Shown piece after piece: positions 1-8,919 of a stretch of DNA of 64,000 nt (its first letter is position 1; the number at the start of each line of letters is the position of its first letter). This DNA comes from an uncultured Clostridium sp. (lineage in GTDB: Bacteria > Bacillota > Clostridia > TANB77 > CAG-508), in NCBI GenBank assembly GCA_900555835.1, contig USMK01000002.1, forward strand, positions 1 through 64,000. The letters are read 5' to 3'. The position numbers were made by a program, and so were the translations under genes. The notes below the pieces were generated by a model. The model did not search any database, had not been told where the DNA came from, and saw only the letters and a list, made by a program, of their open reading frames with translations.

Positions 1-123
1 CAAGGAAAAAGAGTGTTAGTTGTAGATGTTGATCCTCAGAGTAATTTAACTACTTTAAGGCTGAGTAAGTATGCTAATTGCAATTTTAAAATTAAGTATA
101 GAAATACTAATTCTATATTTTAA
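1..123 (+). pseudogene. ParA/Soj-type ATPase fragment
   Basis: An open frame enters from the left edge and reads KRVLVVDVDPQSNLT, the hallmark VDxDPQxNxT strand and box of ParA/MinD-type ATPases. After that motif the normal family sequence (YLGLD and so on) is replaced by about 20 unrelated, lysine- and asparagine-rich residues and a TAA stop. Only about 15 residues can be assigned. The 3' truncation suggests a broken plasmid or integrative-element partition gene, so this may be the right edge of an old mobile element. The 5' part lies outside the window. Confidence 0.6.
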
Positions 124-130
124 AATAAAA

Positions 131-161
131 AAGGTTATTTCTAAAATTATGAAATAGCCTT
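131..161. terminator. stem-loop after ParA fragment
   Basis: An 11-base arm AAGGTTATTTC pairs with GAAATAGCCTT (one G-U pair) across a 9-base loop. It is preceded by an A-rich run and has no strong T-run after it, so it would fit termination on the minus strand better than the plus strand. Confidence 0.45.
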
Positions 162-180
162 GATACATAATTAAATTACA

Positions 181-228
181 TTACAAAATTGTAATATTGA
201 GTAATATTAGAATGACGACTTATATGAT
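181..228 (+). promoter_or_regulatory. BceR-like operator and promoter of the glycosyltransferase gene
   Basis: Bases 181-194 are TTACAAAATTGTAA, an inverted repeat TTACA-N4-TGTAA. This fits the TNACA-N4-TGTAA type of site known for BceR-like regulators of Firmicutes. The same 14-mer, followed by a closely similar stretch (AATATT, GTAATATTAGAAT, ACGACT), recurs before bceA at 2779. A plausible core is TTGAGT (197-202) with TTATAT at 220-225. The shared block strongly suggests that the response regulator encoded at 1070 controls both genes. Confidence 0.7.
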
Positions 229-287
229 AAAAAATGATAATATTACTGCAATAAATTACTTTTTAGTAAAGAAGGGATTAGCATTAT

Positions 288-977
288 ATGAAATTAGTTA
301 AAAAGATTACAATAACAGTTTTATTAATATTTATTTGTATAGGAAGTTATTTTATTTGTAGTGGTTATCAAATGTATAAGAATGCCATAAATAAAATGCC
401 ATTAAAGGATAAAATTACAACAATTAGGCAAAAAGAAGATTATACAAAAATTGATGATATGCCTCAAATATATTTAAAAGCAGTTGTATCAGTTGAAGAT
501 CATAGATTTTACAAACATTTTGGGATAGATGTCATTTCTATTGGAAGAGCATTTGTAAATGATATAAAAAAAATGAAATTTGTAGAGGGAGGAAGCACAA
601 TTACCCAACAACTAGCCAAGAATATCTATTTTACACAAGATAAGAAAATAGTAAGGAAAGTTGCAGAAATTTTTATGGCATTTAGCATAGAAAGTAACTA
701 CAATAAGGATGAAATATTAGAATTATATTTGAATACTTCATATTTTGGCAATGGATTTTATTCTGTTAAGTCAGCAAGTTTAGGTTATTTTAATAAATTA
801 CCAAAAGATATGAATGATAGTGAATCAATTATGCTAGCAGGAATCCCAAATGCTCCGTCTTTATATAATCCAATTCAAAATAAAAATTTAGCAATTGAAA
901 GACAGAGGCAAGTTATAAATAAAATGATTAAATATGGTAACCTAGATAAAGTTGAAGCAGAAAAAATTATAAAATAA
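288..977 (+). CDS. monofunctional peptidoglycan glycosyltransferase (GT51)
   Basis: Polymerises lipid II into glycan strands at the outer face of the membrane. The 229-residue protein has one N-terminal membrane helix (about 7-25) and then a complete GT51 domain: EDHRFYKHFG (70-79, with catalytic Glu70), GGSTITQQLAKN (101-112), RKVAEIF (123-129), KDEILELYLN (140-149) and a MLAGIPNAPSLYNP motif (182-195). There is no transpeptidase domain, so it is of the MtgA/Mgt type rather than a class A PBP. It sits directly upstream of a BceRS system and carries the same operator palindrome as bceA. This implies induction by cell-wall antibiotics, giving extra glycan polymerase when lipid II cycling is attacked. 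Family assignment is firm; the regulatory role is inferred. Confidence 0.92.
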   Translation: MKLVKKITITVLLIFICIGSYFICSGYQMYKNAINKMPLKDKITTIRQKEDYTKIDDMPQIYLKAVVSVEDHRFYKHFGIDVISIGRAFVNDIKKMKFVEGGSTITQQLAKNIYFTQDKKIVRKVAEIFMAFSIESNYNKDEILELYLNTSYFGNGFYSVKSASLGYFNKLPKDMNDSESIMLAGIPNAPSLYNPIQNKNLAIERQRQVINKMIKYGNLDKVEAEKIIK

Positions 978-1020
978 TTATATTTAATTTTCTGAATTAT
1001 TATAATTTATAAAATTAAAG

Positions 1021-1029
1021 TGATATAAT
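1021..1029 (+). promoter_or_regulatory. extended -10 promoter for the two-component genes
   Basis: TGA-TATAAT forms an extended -10 element 41 bases upstream of the response regulator start. No convincing -35 is visible, which is usual for TG-extended promoters. Confidence 0.5.
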
Positions 1030-1069
1030 ATGAATGATTAAAAAAGCAAATTATGAAAGGAGACAAACT

Positions 1070-1732
1070 ATGAAAAAAATATTAATTATAGAAGATGAAA
1101 AAATCATCAGAAATGAGTTAAAATCTTTGTTAGAAAATTCAGGGTATGAAGTATTAATTATAGAAAAGTTTGATAATGTTAAAGAAAATATAAAAAATAT
1201 GAAATTTGATTTAATTTTAATGGATATTAATTTACCTAATAAAAATGGTGAAATTTTATTAAAAGAAATTAGAAAAGAATCTAATGTTCCTATTATTATG
1301 GTTACGAGCAGGGTAGGAGAAGTAGATGAAGTTTTATCTATATCTTATGGTGCAGACGATTATATTACTAAGCCATATAACCCAACAATCTTATTATTGA
1401 GAATACAAAATATATTTAAACGAATGGATAATAATATGGACGACTTATTTTATGATAATATTAGTGTTAATCCACAAAAAGGAATATTGAAACAAGGTGA
1501 AAAGGTATTAGAACTAACTAAAAATGAAATGATTATCTTTACATATCTTTTAAGTAATCGTGGTAGAATAGTAACTCGTGATGATTTAATGACAGACTTA
1601 TGGAACAATGATGAGTTTATCAATGACAACGCTCTAACAGTAAATATTAGTAGATTGAGAAATAAATTACAAAATTTTGGACTTGAAAATAGAATTGAAA
1701 CAAGAAAAGGACAAGGGTATAAATTATTATGA
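1070..1732 (+). CDS. BceR-type response regulator (OmpR family)
   Basis: DNA-binding response regulator of 220 residues. The receiver domain (1-115) has the acidic pair Glu8/Asp9, the phosphoacceptor Asp52 in LMDINLP, Thr79 and Lys101 (ITKPY). A winged-helix output domain follows (about 125-220) with RTRKGQGYKLL-type wing sequence at the end. An in-frame ATG lies at 1034, but AAAGGAG sits just before the ATG at 1070, which I take as the start. The stop overlaps the kinase start (ATGA). Gene order and the TTACA-N4-TGTAA sites before genes 288 and 2864 point to the BceR group, which senses cell-wall-active peptides through the partner kinase and ABC transporter. Confidence 0.9.
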   Translation: MKKILIIEDEKIIRNELKSLLENSGYEVLIIEKFDNVKENIKNMKFDLILMDINLPNKNGEILLKEIRKESNVPIIMVTSRVGEVDEVLSISYGADDYITKPYNPTILLLRIQNIFKRMDNNMDDLFYDNISVNPQKGILKQGEKVLELTKNEMIIFTYLLSNRGRIVTRDDLMTDLWNNDEFINDNALTVNISRLRNKLQNFGLENRIETRKGQGYKLL

Positions 1733-2745
1733 GTTTTAAAAAATATTTATTAGATAAAACAGTACAGATAACTGTGTCAATTGTTGGATTCATAATTGCT
1801 ATTCTTATGTTAAACGCATTTAAAGTGGAAAATGATTTGAAAATAGCATTGACAATATTATTTTTTTTAGTTGCAACATTTAATATTATTTTTGATTATT
1901 TCAGGAAATACAAATTTTACAAAAAAATATTAAATACGCTTGATAAGTTAGATAAAAAATATTTAATTTTAGAAATGTTAAAGAAGCCAAACTTTTATGA
2001 TGGCGAAATTTTTTATCAAATTCTTTATGATATAAACAAGTCAATGATTGAAAATGTAAAAGAATATAATTTAAGTATTACCGATTTCAAGGAATATGTA
2101 GAAATGTGGATTCATGAAGTAAAGATTCCAGTAGCAAGTTTAACTTTATTAATTCATAACAACAAAAATATGTTTGATAAGAGATATATAGAACAAATTA
2201 GAAAGTTAGATAACTATATAGATCAAATTTTATATTTCGTTCGAAGCGAAAATGCCGAGAAAGATTATCTTATCAAAGAAATTGAATTGCAGAAGATTAT
2301 CAAAGATGTTGCTTTAAAAAATAAAGATGACTTATTAGAAAACAAAGTTAATCTTGAAGTTGATATTCATAATGAAAAAGTTTTAACGGATTCAAAATGG
2401 TTAGAGTTCGTATTAAATCAGATTATAAACAATAGTATTAAATATAAAAAAAATAATAACGATCCAATAATAAAAATCAGTGTAAAAGATGAAAAAGATA
2501 AAGTATATCTAACTATTTGGGATAATGGAATAGGAATACCTAAAAATGATATAAAAAGAGTATTTGATAAATCTTTCACTGGTGAAAACGGTAGAATAAT
2601 GGCAAAATCAACAGGTATGGGACTTTATATTGTCAAGAAATTATGCGATAAATTAGGACATAAGATAATTATTGAATCTGAAATACATAAATATACCAAA
2701 ATTACAATTATCTTTTATAAAAATGATTTTTATAAAGTTGATTAA
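1729..2745 (+). CDS. BceS-type intramembrane-sensing histidine kinase
   Basis: Sensor kinase of 338 residues with two closely spaced membrane helices (about 13-31 and 38-57) and almost no extracellular loop, the architecture of BceS-like kinases that rely on an ABC transporter for sensing. The H box is WIHEVKIPVASL (His129), the N box NQIINNSIKY. The G boxes are DNGIGIPKND and STGMGLYIVKKL. It overlaps the regulator by 4 bases, so the pair is translationally coupled. Its expected partner is the product of 1070 and its sensory partner the transporter encoded at 2864-5666. Confidence 0.9.
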   Translation: MSFKKYLLDKTVQITVSIVGFIIAILMLNAFKVENDLKIALTILFFLVATFNIIFDYFRKYKFYKKILNTLDKLDKKYLILEMLKKPNFYDGEIFYQILYDINKSMIENVKEYNLSITDFKEYVEMWIHEVKIPVASLTLLIHNNKNMFDKRYIEQIRKLDNYIDQILYFVRSENAEKDYLIKEIELQKIIKDVALKNKDDLLENKVNLEVDIHNEKVLTDSKWLEFVLNQIINNSIKYKKNNNDPIIKISVKDEKDKVYLTIWDNGIGIPKNDIKRVFDKSFTGENGRIMAKSTGMGLYIVKKLCDKLGHKIIIESEIHKYTKITIIFYKNDFYKVD

Positions 2746-2778
2746 AGTTTATGCAGATTTGGATACTAAAAATAAATA

Positions 2779-2820
2779 TTACAAAATTGTAATATTCTGT
2801 AATATTAGAATAACGACTAA
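2779..2820 (+). promoter_or_regulatory. BceR-like operator upstream of bceA
   Basis: TTACAAAATTGTAA at 2779-2792 is identical to the site at 181-194, and the following 26 bases are nearly the same (AATATT-CT-GTAATATTAGAATAACGACT). Conservation extends through the presumed promoter. This is the regulatory link that makes the transporter and the glycosyltransferase one regulon. Confidence 0.72.
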
Positions 2821-2833
2821 TCCTATCTTTTAT

Positions 2834-2846
2834 ATTACAATGTAAT
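2834..2846. promoter_or_regulatory. second palindrome in bceA leader
   Basis: ATTACA-A-TGTAAT is a perfect 13-base palindrome made of the same TTACA/TGTAA half-sites as the operator, but with a one-base spacer. It lies about 18 bases before the start codon, next to the ribosome binding site. It may be a half-site relic, a second weak binding site, or chance in AT-rich DNA. Confidence 0.35.
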
Positions 2847-2863
2847 CAGAAAGGAGAAAGATT

Positions 2864-3631
2864 ATGGAAAATATCTTAAAAATTGATAAAATTGAAAAAT
2901 ATTATGGCAATAAATCTAGTCTTACAAAAGCAATTGATAACCTATCATTTGATGTTGAAAAGGGAGAATTTGTTGCAATAATGGGAGCAAGTGGCTCTGG
3001 AAAGACTACTCTTTTAAATTGTATATCTACAATTGATAAAGTTACATCTGGACATATTTATGTAGCAGGTAATGATATCACAAAATTAAGAGGAAATAGT
3101 CTAAATAAGTTTAGAAGGGAAGAGTTAGGTTTTATATTTCAAGATTTTAATTTACTTGATACTTTAACTGCTTATGAAAATATTGCTTTGGCACTTTCTA
3201 TTCAAAATGTGAATTCAAGAGAAATTGATACAAGAATTAAAAAAGTTGCAAAAGAACTGGATATTGTTAATGTACTTAATAAATATCCATATCAAATGAG
3301 TGGAGGTCAAAAGCAAAGAGTCGCTAGTGCAAGAGCAATAATTACTAATCCAAAGTTAATTCTTGCAGATGAACCAACAGGTGCATTGGATTCAAAGTCA
3401 GCTAAAATGCTTTTAGAAAAATTTGATTATTTGAATAAAGAATTACAAGCAACAATTCTTATGGTGACACATGATGCGTTTACTGCAAGTTATTCTTCAA
3501 GAGTCATATTTATCAAAGATGGCAAAATTTTTAATGAAATAATTAAAGGAACAAATTCTAGAAAAGAATTTTTTGATAAAATAATAGATGTTGTAACATT
3601 ACTTGGTGGTGACTTAAACGATGCTCTTTAA
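2864..3631 (+). CDS. BceA-type ABC transporter ATPase
   Basis: ATP-binding subunit (255 residues) of an antimicrobial-peptide detoxification and sensing transporter. Walker A is GASGSGKTT (41-49), the Q-loop region is FQDFNLLDTLTAYENIA, the signature MSGGQKQR, Walker B LILADEPTGALD, and the H-loop TILMVTHD. It belongs to the MacB/LolD-like clade used with FtsX-domain permeases. A clear AAGGAG precedes the ATG. The stop lies 11 bases inside the permease gene, giving tight coupling. Confidence 0.93.
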   Translation: MENILKIDKIEKYYGNKSSLTKAIDNLSFDVEKGEFVAIMGASGSGKTTLLNCISTIDKVTSGHIYVAGNDITKLRGNSLNKFRREELGFIFQDFNLLDTLTAYENIALALSIQNVNSREIDTRIKKVAKELDIVNVLNKYPYQMSGGQKQRVASARAIITNPKLILADEPTGALDSKSAKMLLEKFDYLNKELQATILMVTHDAFTASYSSRVIFIKDGKIFNEIIKGTNSRKEFFDKIIDVVTLLGGDLNDAL

Positions 3632-5666
3632 GTTATCATTAAAAAATATTAGTAAGAGTATAAAGGATTATGCCATCTATTTCTTTACTCTGATACTAGG
3701 TGTTGCAATTTTTTATGTGTTCAATGCAATAGATGATCAGTCAGTTATGATGAAGGTATCATCAACAACAGCAGAAATAATAAAACTTATGACCAATGTT
3801 CTTTCTGGTGTTAGCGTGTTTGTATCTATAATATTAGCGTTTTTAATTGTTTATGCAAGTAGATTCTTAATAAAAAGAAGAAATAAAGAATTTGGAGTTT
3901 ATTTAACGCTTGGAATGAGCAAAAAGAAAATATCCTTAATATTATTTATTGAAACATTAATAATAGGTATAGTTTCATTGGTAGTTGGTTTAGGAATAGG
4001 TTTTTTATTATCACAATTGATGAGTATTTTGGTTGCTAATATGTTTGAAGCAGATTTAACTAGATTTCAATTCGTATTTTCAACAAATGCTTGTATTAAA
4101 ACTTTGATTTATTTTAGTATTATGTATTTTGTAGTTATGATATTTAATACTATAAATATTAGTAAATGTAAATTGATAGATTTAATGCATTCTAACAAAA
4201 AATCTGAAAAAATAAAATTAAAAAATCCATTGTTTTGTACAATAGTGTTTATTATTTCTTGTATAGCATTAGGATTTGCTTATTATCAGGTTACTGGTGG
4301 TATTGAGAAAATGACTTATGCAAATAGTATTTTTGTTCCTATGGGAATAGGTGCTGTTTCAACTTTCTTTGTGTTTTGGTCTTTATCGGGATTGCTTTTA
4401 AAAATATTTATAAGTATGAAGAACACTTATTATAAAGGGTTAAATAGTTTCACCCTTAGACAGTTTTCAAGTAAAATAAATACTATGACTTTTTCGATGA
4501 CCATAATATGTTTGATGTTATTTATAACGATTTGCGTGCTATCGAGTGCAATGTCTATGAAAATATCTATGACAAATAATTTGAAAAAATTGGCTCCAGC
4601 AGATGTTCAAATTGGTAAGTTTATAAATGTAACTGATTATGAGTATTATTCTGAAAAACAAATAGAAGATTCAAAAATTTCAATATATGATACACTTGAA
4701 AAATTAGGCTATGATGTAGATAACAAACTTAAAGATATAGTAAAACTTGATGTTTATAACTTTGATAATATTGACTTAAAAACCAGTATGGGATCTTACT
4801 ATGATATTGCAAAGGATAAATATCCTTTAATGCCATACAATAAGAAGGAAAGTATTGTAAAGATAAGTGATTACAACAAAATTGCAAAATTGTTTGGACT
4901 AAAAGAATATACATTAAATGATGATGAATATTTTATTGTTGCTAATTATTCAGAATATGTAAAATTCAGGAATGAGGGACTTAAGGCATATACAATACTT
5001 AATATAAATGAAAAGGAATTAAAACCAAAATATGATAGTTGTGTAGAAGGTTTTATTGCAATGAATTCAACATATTCAAATATGGGAGTTTTTGTTGTTC
5101 CTGATAATGCAGTAAATGATTCAATGAAAAAATATGAATATTTAACTGCTAATTATAATGTTACAGATATAAATGAGAAAAATCTTTCGGAAAAAGAGTT
5201 AAGTGAAATTTGCAAAGAAAATTCTAATAATACTGTTATTGATTTTGATTCTAAAATGACAATTAAAGAAAATAGTATTGGACTAGGTGCAATGGTTACC
5301 TTTATAGGATTATACTTAGGTATTATATTCTTAATTTCTTGTGCTGCAATTCTAGCACTTAAAGAATTATCGGAATCAAGTGATAATGTAGAAAAGTTTA
5401 ATATGCTAAGAAAAATAGGCGTAGATGAAAAAATGATTAATAAAGCATTGTTTAGACAAATTGGTATATTTTTTATGTTTCCGTTATTAGTTGCAATTAT
5501 ACATTCTGTATTTGGAATTAAATTTTGTAATTTTTTGTTAAGTGCCTTTGGAGCCGCTAATTTAGTATCATCAATAATTGGTATTGCAATATTTATTGTT
5601 GCGATTTATGGAGGATACTTCTTAGTAACTTATATTTGCAGTAAAAATATAATTAAGGAAAAATAA
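3621..5666 (+). CDS. BceB-type FtsX-domain permease
   Basis: Membrane subunit (681 residues) of the transporter. It shows the BceB layout: an N-terminal helix, a first FtsX-like block with several helices (about 55-180), more helices to about residue 310, then one large extracellular domain of roughly 200 residues (about 330-545), and a final block of three helices with an LKELSESSDNVEKFNMLRKIG loop. In characterised systems this permease recognises lipid II-bound peptides such as bacitracin or lantibiotics and passes the signal to BceS. The substrate here cannot be read from the sequence. It is the last gene of the cassette, followed by a strong terminator. Confidence 0.92.
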   Translation: MLFKLSLKNISKSIKDYAIYFFTLILGVAIFYVFNAIDDQSVMMKVSSTTAEIIKLMTNVLSGVSVFVSIILAFLIVYASRFLIKRRNKEFGVYLTLGMSKKKISLILFIETLIIGIVSLVVGLGIGFLLSQLMSILVANMFEADLTRFQFVFSTNACIKTLIYFSIMYFVVMIFNTINISKCKLIDLMHSNKKSEKIKLKNPLFCTIVFIISCIALGFAYYQVTGGIEKMTYANSIFVPMGIGAVSTFFVFWSLSGLLLKIFISMKNTYYKGLNSFTLRQFSSKINTMTFSMTIICLMLFITICVLSSAMSMKISMTNNLKKLAPADVQIGKFINVTDYEYYSEKQIEDSKISIYDTLEKLGYDVDNKLKDIVKLDVYNFDNIDLKTSMGSYYDIAKDKYPLMPYNKKESIVKISDYNKIAKLFGLKEYTLNDDEYFIVANYSEYVKFRNEGLKAYTILNINEKELKPKYDSCVEGFIAMNSTYSNMGVFVVPDNAVNDSMKKYEYLTANYNVTDINEKNLSEKELSEICKENSNNTVIDFDSKMTIKENSIGLGAMVTFIGLYLGIIFLISCAAILALKELSESSDNVEKFNMLRKIGVDEKMINKALFRQIGIFFMFPLLVAIIHSVFGIKFCNFLLSAFGAANLVSSIIGIAIFIVAIYGGYFLVTYICSKNIIKEK

Positions 5667-5686
5667 TATATCTGATAAAACGATAA

Positions 5687-5713
5687 AAGAGGCTATTACA
5701 AGCCTCTTATTTT
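5687..5713 (+). terminator. terminator of the bce cassette
   Basis: AAGAGGCT-ATTACA-AGCCTCTT is a perfect 8-bp hairpin followed by ATTTTAA. It also abuts the end of the XRE relic on the other strand and may act on both. Confidence 0.85.
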
Positions 5714-5897
5714 AATACTCCAATTTCTCCATATCAAATAATGGAGAGTCATAAAAATCTTTAAGTTCTATTTTTAAAGTTTTACATATTTTAAAGATAA
5801 TTGTAGAACTTGGATTATCTACATTGTTTGCCAGTAATGCTCTTAATGTTGATGGCGCAATAGCAGATAATTCAGCAAGTTTTTTGTATTGCTTTTT
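5712..5897 (-). pseudogene. 5'-truncated XRE/Cro-type regulator relic
   Basis: Read on the minus strand, 61 codons give KLAELSAIAPSTLRALLA followed by NPSSTIIFKICKTLKIELKD and SPLFDMEKLE, the helix-turn-helix and tail typical of small XRE regulators of Firmicutes. The N-terminal helix and start codon are missing: directly upstream in frame are TAA and TGA, and no start follows. The break lies near 5898, where the sequence changes to the leader of the next plus-strand ORF. I take it as a relic cut by recombination. Confidence 0.75.
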
Positions 5898-5945
5898 TTA
5901 TCAAAAAATGATGGAAATAAATGGATTTGGAGGGGGGAGTAAGAA

Positions 5946-6251
5946 ATGTTTGAAGAATTATTAATATCAGTACTATTTATTATTGTTTTAATTATTTTGT
6001 GCATAATTTCTAATTTGTATTCAAAAAAGGAAAAAGAAACAATAAAAAATAACGATACTGATTGGATGAATATATTTAAAAAGAAAGAAAAAATAAATGA
6101 ACTAAATAGATTATTGATAGATGAGTTAATTGAAGATATTGTTGTTAGTGAAGATGGTAATACAAAAGTAATATTCAAATATGAAGATAAATATTTTGAG
6201 GCTCTTGACTTTATAAATAAACAAAAATATGATATAATACTTTCAAGTTAA
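5946..6251 (+). CDS. small membrane-anchored protein, possible recombinase-tail hybrid
   Basis: A 101-residue ORF with a very strong GGAGGGGGGAG binding site. One hydrophobic helix (about 6-24) is followed by a lysine-rich linker and then a segment, LIEDIVVSEDGNTKVIFKY, with FEALDFINKQ after it. That segment resembles the extreme C-terminus of large serine recombinases (a conserved IxxIxVx...xIxFKFxDEY pattern), but no catalytic domain is present. It could be a genuine small membrane protein or a fusion of a leader to a recombinase tail in a scarred region. Function unknown. Confidence 0.5.
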   Translation: MFEELLISVLFIIVLIILCIISNLYSKKEKETIKNNDTDWMNIFKKKEKINELNRLLIDELIEDIVVSEDGNTKVIFKYEDKYFEALDFINKQKYDIILSS

Positions 6252-6263
6252 AAACGAAAAAAC

Positions 6264-6285
6264 AAATACCTTTAAGTATTTTTTT
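6264..6285 (+). terminator. weak terminator-like hairpin
   Basis: AAATAC-CTTTAA-GTATTT is followed by four further T residues. The stem is only 6 bp. Confidence 0.4.
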
Positions 6286-6314
6286 AAATGATAGAATAGA
6301 AAGAAGTGATTAAA

Positions 6315-6467
6315 ATGGATATGTACCAAAAAAGAAAAATCAGAGCAGAAAAGAAAAATAATGATAGTCAAAAAAGTTTACCATCAACGAGTATCAACTG
6401 GTACCATGGGCACTTGGCTCAGACACAGGAGGATCAATACGTGAACCAGCAGCATTTTGTGGAGTAG
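6315..6467 (+). pseudogene. RbgA-like N-terminal leader fused out of frame to gatA
   Basis: Fifty codons starting MDMYQKRKIRAEKKNN and reaching [12 protein letters not shown]. The lysine-rich leader followed by INWYxGHxAxT looks like the start of an RbgA-type GTPase (consensus INWYPGHMAKT). From about 6401 the DNA is gatA sequence in another frame, so the RbgA-like reading is lost and stops at 6467. The gatA bases around the join happen to resemble the rbgA PGHMAKT coding sequence, which suggests joining at microhomology (or a misassembly there). Confidence 0.5.
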
Positions 6468-7372
6468 TAGGATTAAAACCAACTTATGGATTAGTTTCAA
6501 GATATGGATTAGTTGCATTTGCATCATCACTAGATCAAATTGGACCCATCACAAAAGATGTACGAGATTCAGCAATGTTATTAAATATAATAACAGGACA
6601 TGATGAAAAAGACTCTACATCATACGATAGACCAAAAGAGGATTATGTAGCAGCATTAAAAAATGATGTAAAAGGATTAAGAATTGGAGTACCAAAAGAA
6701 TTCTTGGGAGAAGGAATACAAGATGATGTTAAAGAGCAGCTACAAAATGCAATAGAGACATATAAACAATTAGGAGCAAAAGTTGAAGAATGTTCACTAG
6801 GCATAGCTGAATATGCTTTAGCAACATATTATATAATTGCATGTGCAGAAACAAGTTCAAATTTAGGCAGATTTGATGGAATACGATATGGATATAGAGC
6901 AAAAGACTTTACAAATCTAAAAGAATTATACAGAAAGTCAAGAACAGAAGCTTTCGGAGAAGAAGTAAAGAGAAGAATAATTCTTGGAACTTATGTATTA
7001 TCATCAGGATATTATGATGCATATTATAAAAAAGCACAAAAAGTTCGTACATTCGTAAAAAAGCAATTTGATGAAAACTTTAAAAAATATGATGTATTAT
7101 TAACTCCAGTAGCACCAACAACAGCATTTGAGATTGGATCAAAATCAAATAATCCAATTGAAATGTATCTAGCAGATATCTGTACAGTTTCAATAAACAT
7201 CGCAAGTGTACCCGCAATCTCGATACCTTGCGGAGTAGATAAAAATGGAATGCCAGTAGGAATGCAATTAATAGGAGATAGATTCAGTGAAGCTAAACTA
7301 CTAAATGCAGCTTACACATTTGAACAGAAAATACAATTTAAACAAAATCATAAACCAGAATTCAAAAAATAA
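6401..7372 (+). pseudogene. gatA: 5'-truncated gatA (Asp/Glu-tRNA amidotransferase subunit A)
   Basis: The frame opens with [21 protein letters not shown] and continues as a good GatA C-terminal two-thirds ([34 protein letters not shown], then the amidase fold to the end). The region that should carry the catalytic lysine and the cis-serine (PGGSSGGSAAA) is missing. Only the serine of the GGSIR motif is left, so the product cannot be an active amidase subunit. The first ATG in frame is at 6575. About 323 codons remain of the usual 480-490. GatCAB converts Glu-tRNA(Gln) to Gln-tRNA(Gln), so an intact copy must be elsewhere. Confidence 0.85.
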
Positions 7373-7389
7373 AATGATTGGAGATAAAG

Positions 7390-8604
7390 ATGAAAAAATC
7401 TGTAAAAATCATTGTGATTTGTCTTATAATTGTAGCTATATTTATAGCTATTGATATAATTAATAATAAAGTTGAACAAAATAATATAAACAATAATATA
7501 ATAGATGAAACTACAAATAATATAAATGAGAATTATATAAGTAATGTAGTAAATAAAAATAATAAAGTAACTGATAACAGTTCAATAATTGAATGCAAAG
7601 AAAAAGTCAAGCAAATAATGAGCAAAATGACTTTAGAAGAAAAAGTTGGACAAATGTTTTTAGCAAGATATCCATCTTCAGGAGTAACAAATGAGATTGA
7701 AGATGGAAAACCCGGTGGCTATATTTTATTTGGAAGAGATTTTGATAATAAGACCAAAAGCAAAATAATTTCTGAGCTTGAAAACAATCAAAAAGCAAGC
7801 AAAATAAAAATGATATTAGGAGTAGATGAAGAAGGAGGAACAGTTGTAAGAGTAAGTTCCCATAAAGCATTTAGAAGCTCTAAGTTTTTATCACCACAGG
7901 AAATTTATAATAAAGGTGGAATAGATGCAGTATTGCAAGACTCAGAAGAAAAATCAGGATTGCTAAAAAGTCTTGGAATTAATATGAATTTAGCACCAGT
8001 TGCAGATATTACATCAAATACCAATGCATTCATTTATAAAAGAACTTTAGGACAAGATGTTCAAACAACAGCAAATTACATTGCAGAAATTGTAAAAAAT
8101 ATGAAACAGTCAAATATAATATCAGTACTTAAACACTTTCCTGGATATGGAGATAATGTTGATACACATACAGGAATAGCAATAGACGAAAGAACAATGG
8201 AAGAATTTGAACAAACAGATTTTATACCTTTTCAAAGTGGAATACAAAATGGAACTCCATGTATACTAGTAAATCATAATATAGTAAAATGCATGGATAG
8301 TACAATGCCAGCATCATTATCAAAAAATGTACATGAAATTTTAAGAAATAAATTAAACTTTACAGGAGTAGTTATTACAGATGACTTAGCAATGGATGCT
8401 GTAAAAAAATATGCAGAAAATAATGAAACAGCTGTGCAAGCTGTATTAGCAGGAAATGACATGATAATATCATCAGACTTTTTAGCACAAAAGCAAGAAG
8501 TTTTAGATGAAATAAATGCGGGAAAAATAGATATAGAATTGATAGATAATGCAGTAGAAAGAATACTATCAATGAAATATGCTTATGGAATAATAAGTGA
8601 TTAA
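7390..8604 (+). CDS. nagZ: NagZ-like beta-N-acetylhexosaminidase (GH3)
   Basis: A 404-residue GH3 hydrolase. After an N-terminal membrane anchor or signal (about 5-25) and an Asn-rich linker comes [12 protein letters not shown] (80-91), [13 protein letters not shown], the NagZ signature [13 protein letters not shown] (248-260, with the His/Asp acid-base dyad) and [12 protein letters not shown] with the nucleophilic aspartate. It would remove GlcNAc from muropeptides during wall turnover, outside the membrane as in Bacillus. The ATG at 7390 is chosen over TTG at 7378 because GGAG lies six bases before it. It sits between gatA and gatB fragments and is itself intact. Confidence 0.88.
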   Translation: MKKSVKIIVICLIIVAIFIAIDIINNKVEQNNINNNIIDETTNNINENYISNVVNKNNKVTDNSSIIECKEKVKQIMSKMTLEEKVGQMFLARYPSSGVTNEIEDGKPGGYILFGRDFDNKTKSKIISELENNQKASKIKMILGVDEEGGTVVRVSSHKAFRSSKFLSPQEIYNKGGIDAVLQDSEEKSGLLKSLGINMNLAPVADITSNTNAFIYKRTLGQDVQTTANYIAEIVKNMKQSNIISVLKHFPGYGDNVDTHTGIAIDERTMEEFEQTDFIPFQSGIQNGTPCILVNHNIVKCMDSTMPASLSKNVHEILRNKLNFTGVVITDDLAMDAVKKYAENNETAVQAVLAGNDMIISSDFLAQKQEVLDEINAGKIDIELIDNAVERILSMKYAYGIISD

Positions 8605-8621
8605 TAATAGGAGGAAAAATA

Positions 8622-8897
8622 ATGGCAAACCAGGATTATGAAGAGATAATTGGACTAGAAGTACATGCGGAATTATCAACAAAAACAAAGATATTTTGCT
8701 CATGTCCAACAGAATTTGGTGCTGATCCAAATACACATGTATGTCCAGTATGTATGGCAATGCCAGGAGCATTACCAGTACTAAATGAAAAAGTTGTTGA
8801 ATATGCAGTAAAAGCAGGACTTGCAACAAATTGCTCAATATCACAAGATAGTAAAATGATAGAAAAATATGATATAATGTTAAAGAATGTTGTATAA
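8622..8897 (+). pseudogene. gatB: 3'-truncated gatB (Asp/Glu-tRNA amidotransferase subunit B)
   Basis: Residues 1-78 are typical Gat[36 protein letters not shown] and [11 protein letters not shown]. The next residues should continue to the YFYPDLPKGYQ region but are [13 protein letters not shown] and a stop. The last 40 bases look like a promoter leader rather than coding DNA. The start and AGGAGG binding site are intact, but 91 of about 475 residues cannot work. With the gatA fragment upstream this is a damaged gatA-nagZ-gatB segment. Confidence 0.85.
8870..8878 (+). promoter_or_regulatory. extended -10 promoter for rbgA
   Basis: TGA-TATAAT lies inside the non-GatB tail of the gatB fragment, 42 bases before the rbgA start. 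The same extended -10 form occurs at 1021 and 20392. It suggests that the gatB fragment was joined to the native rbgA promoter region. Confidence 0.5.
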
Positions 8898-8919
8898 ATT
8901 AAGCAAAGGAGTGAATAAA

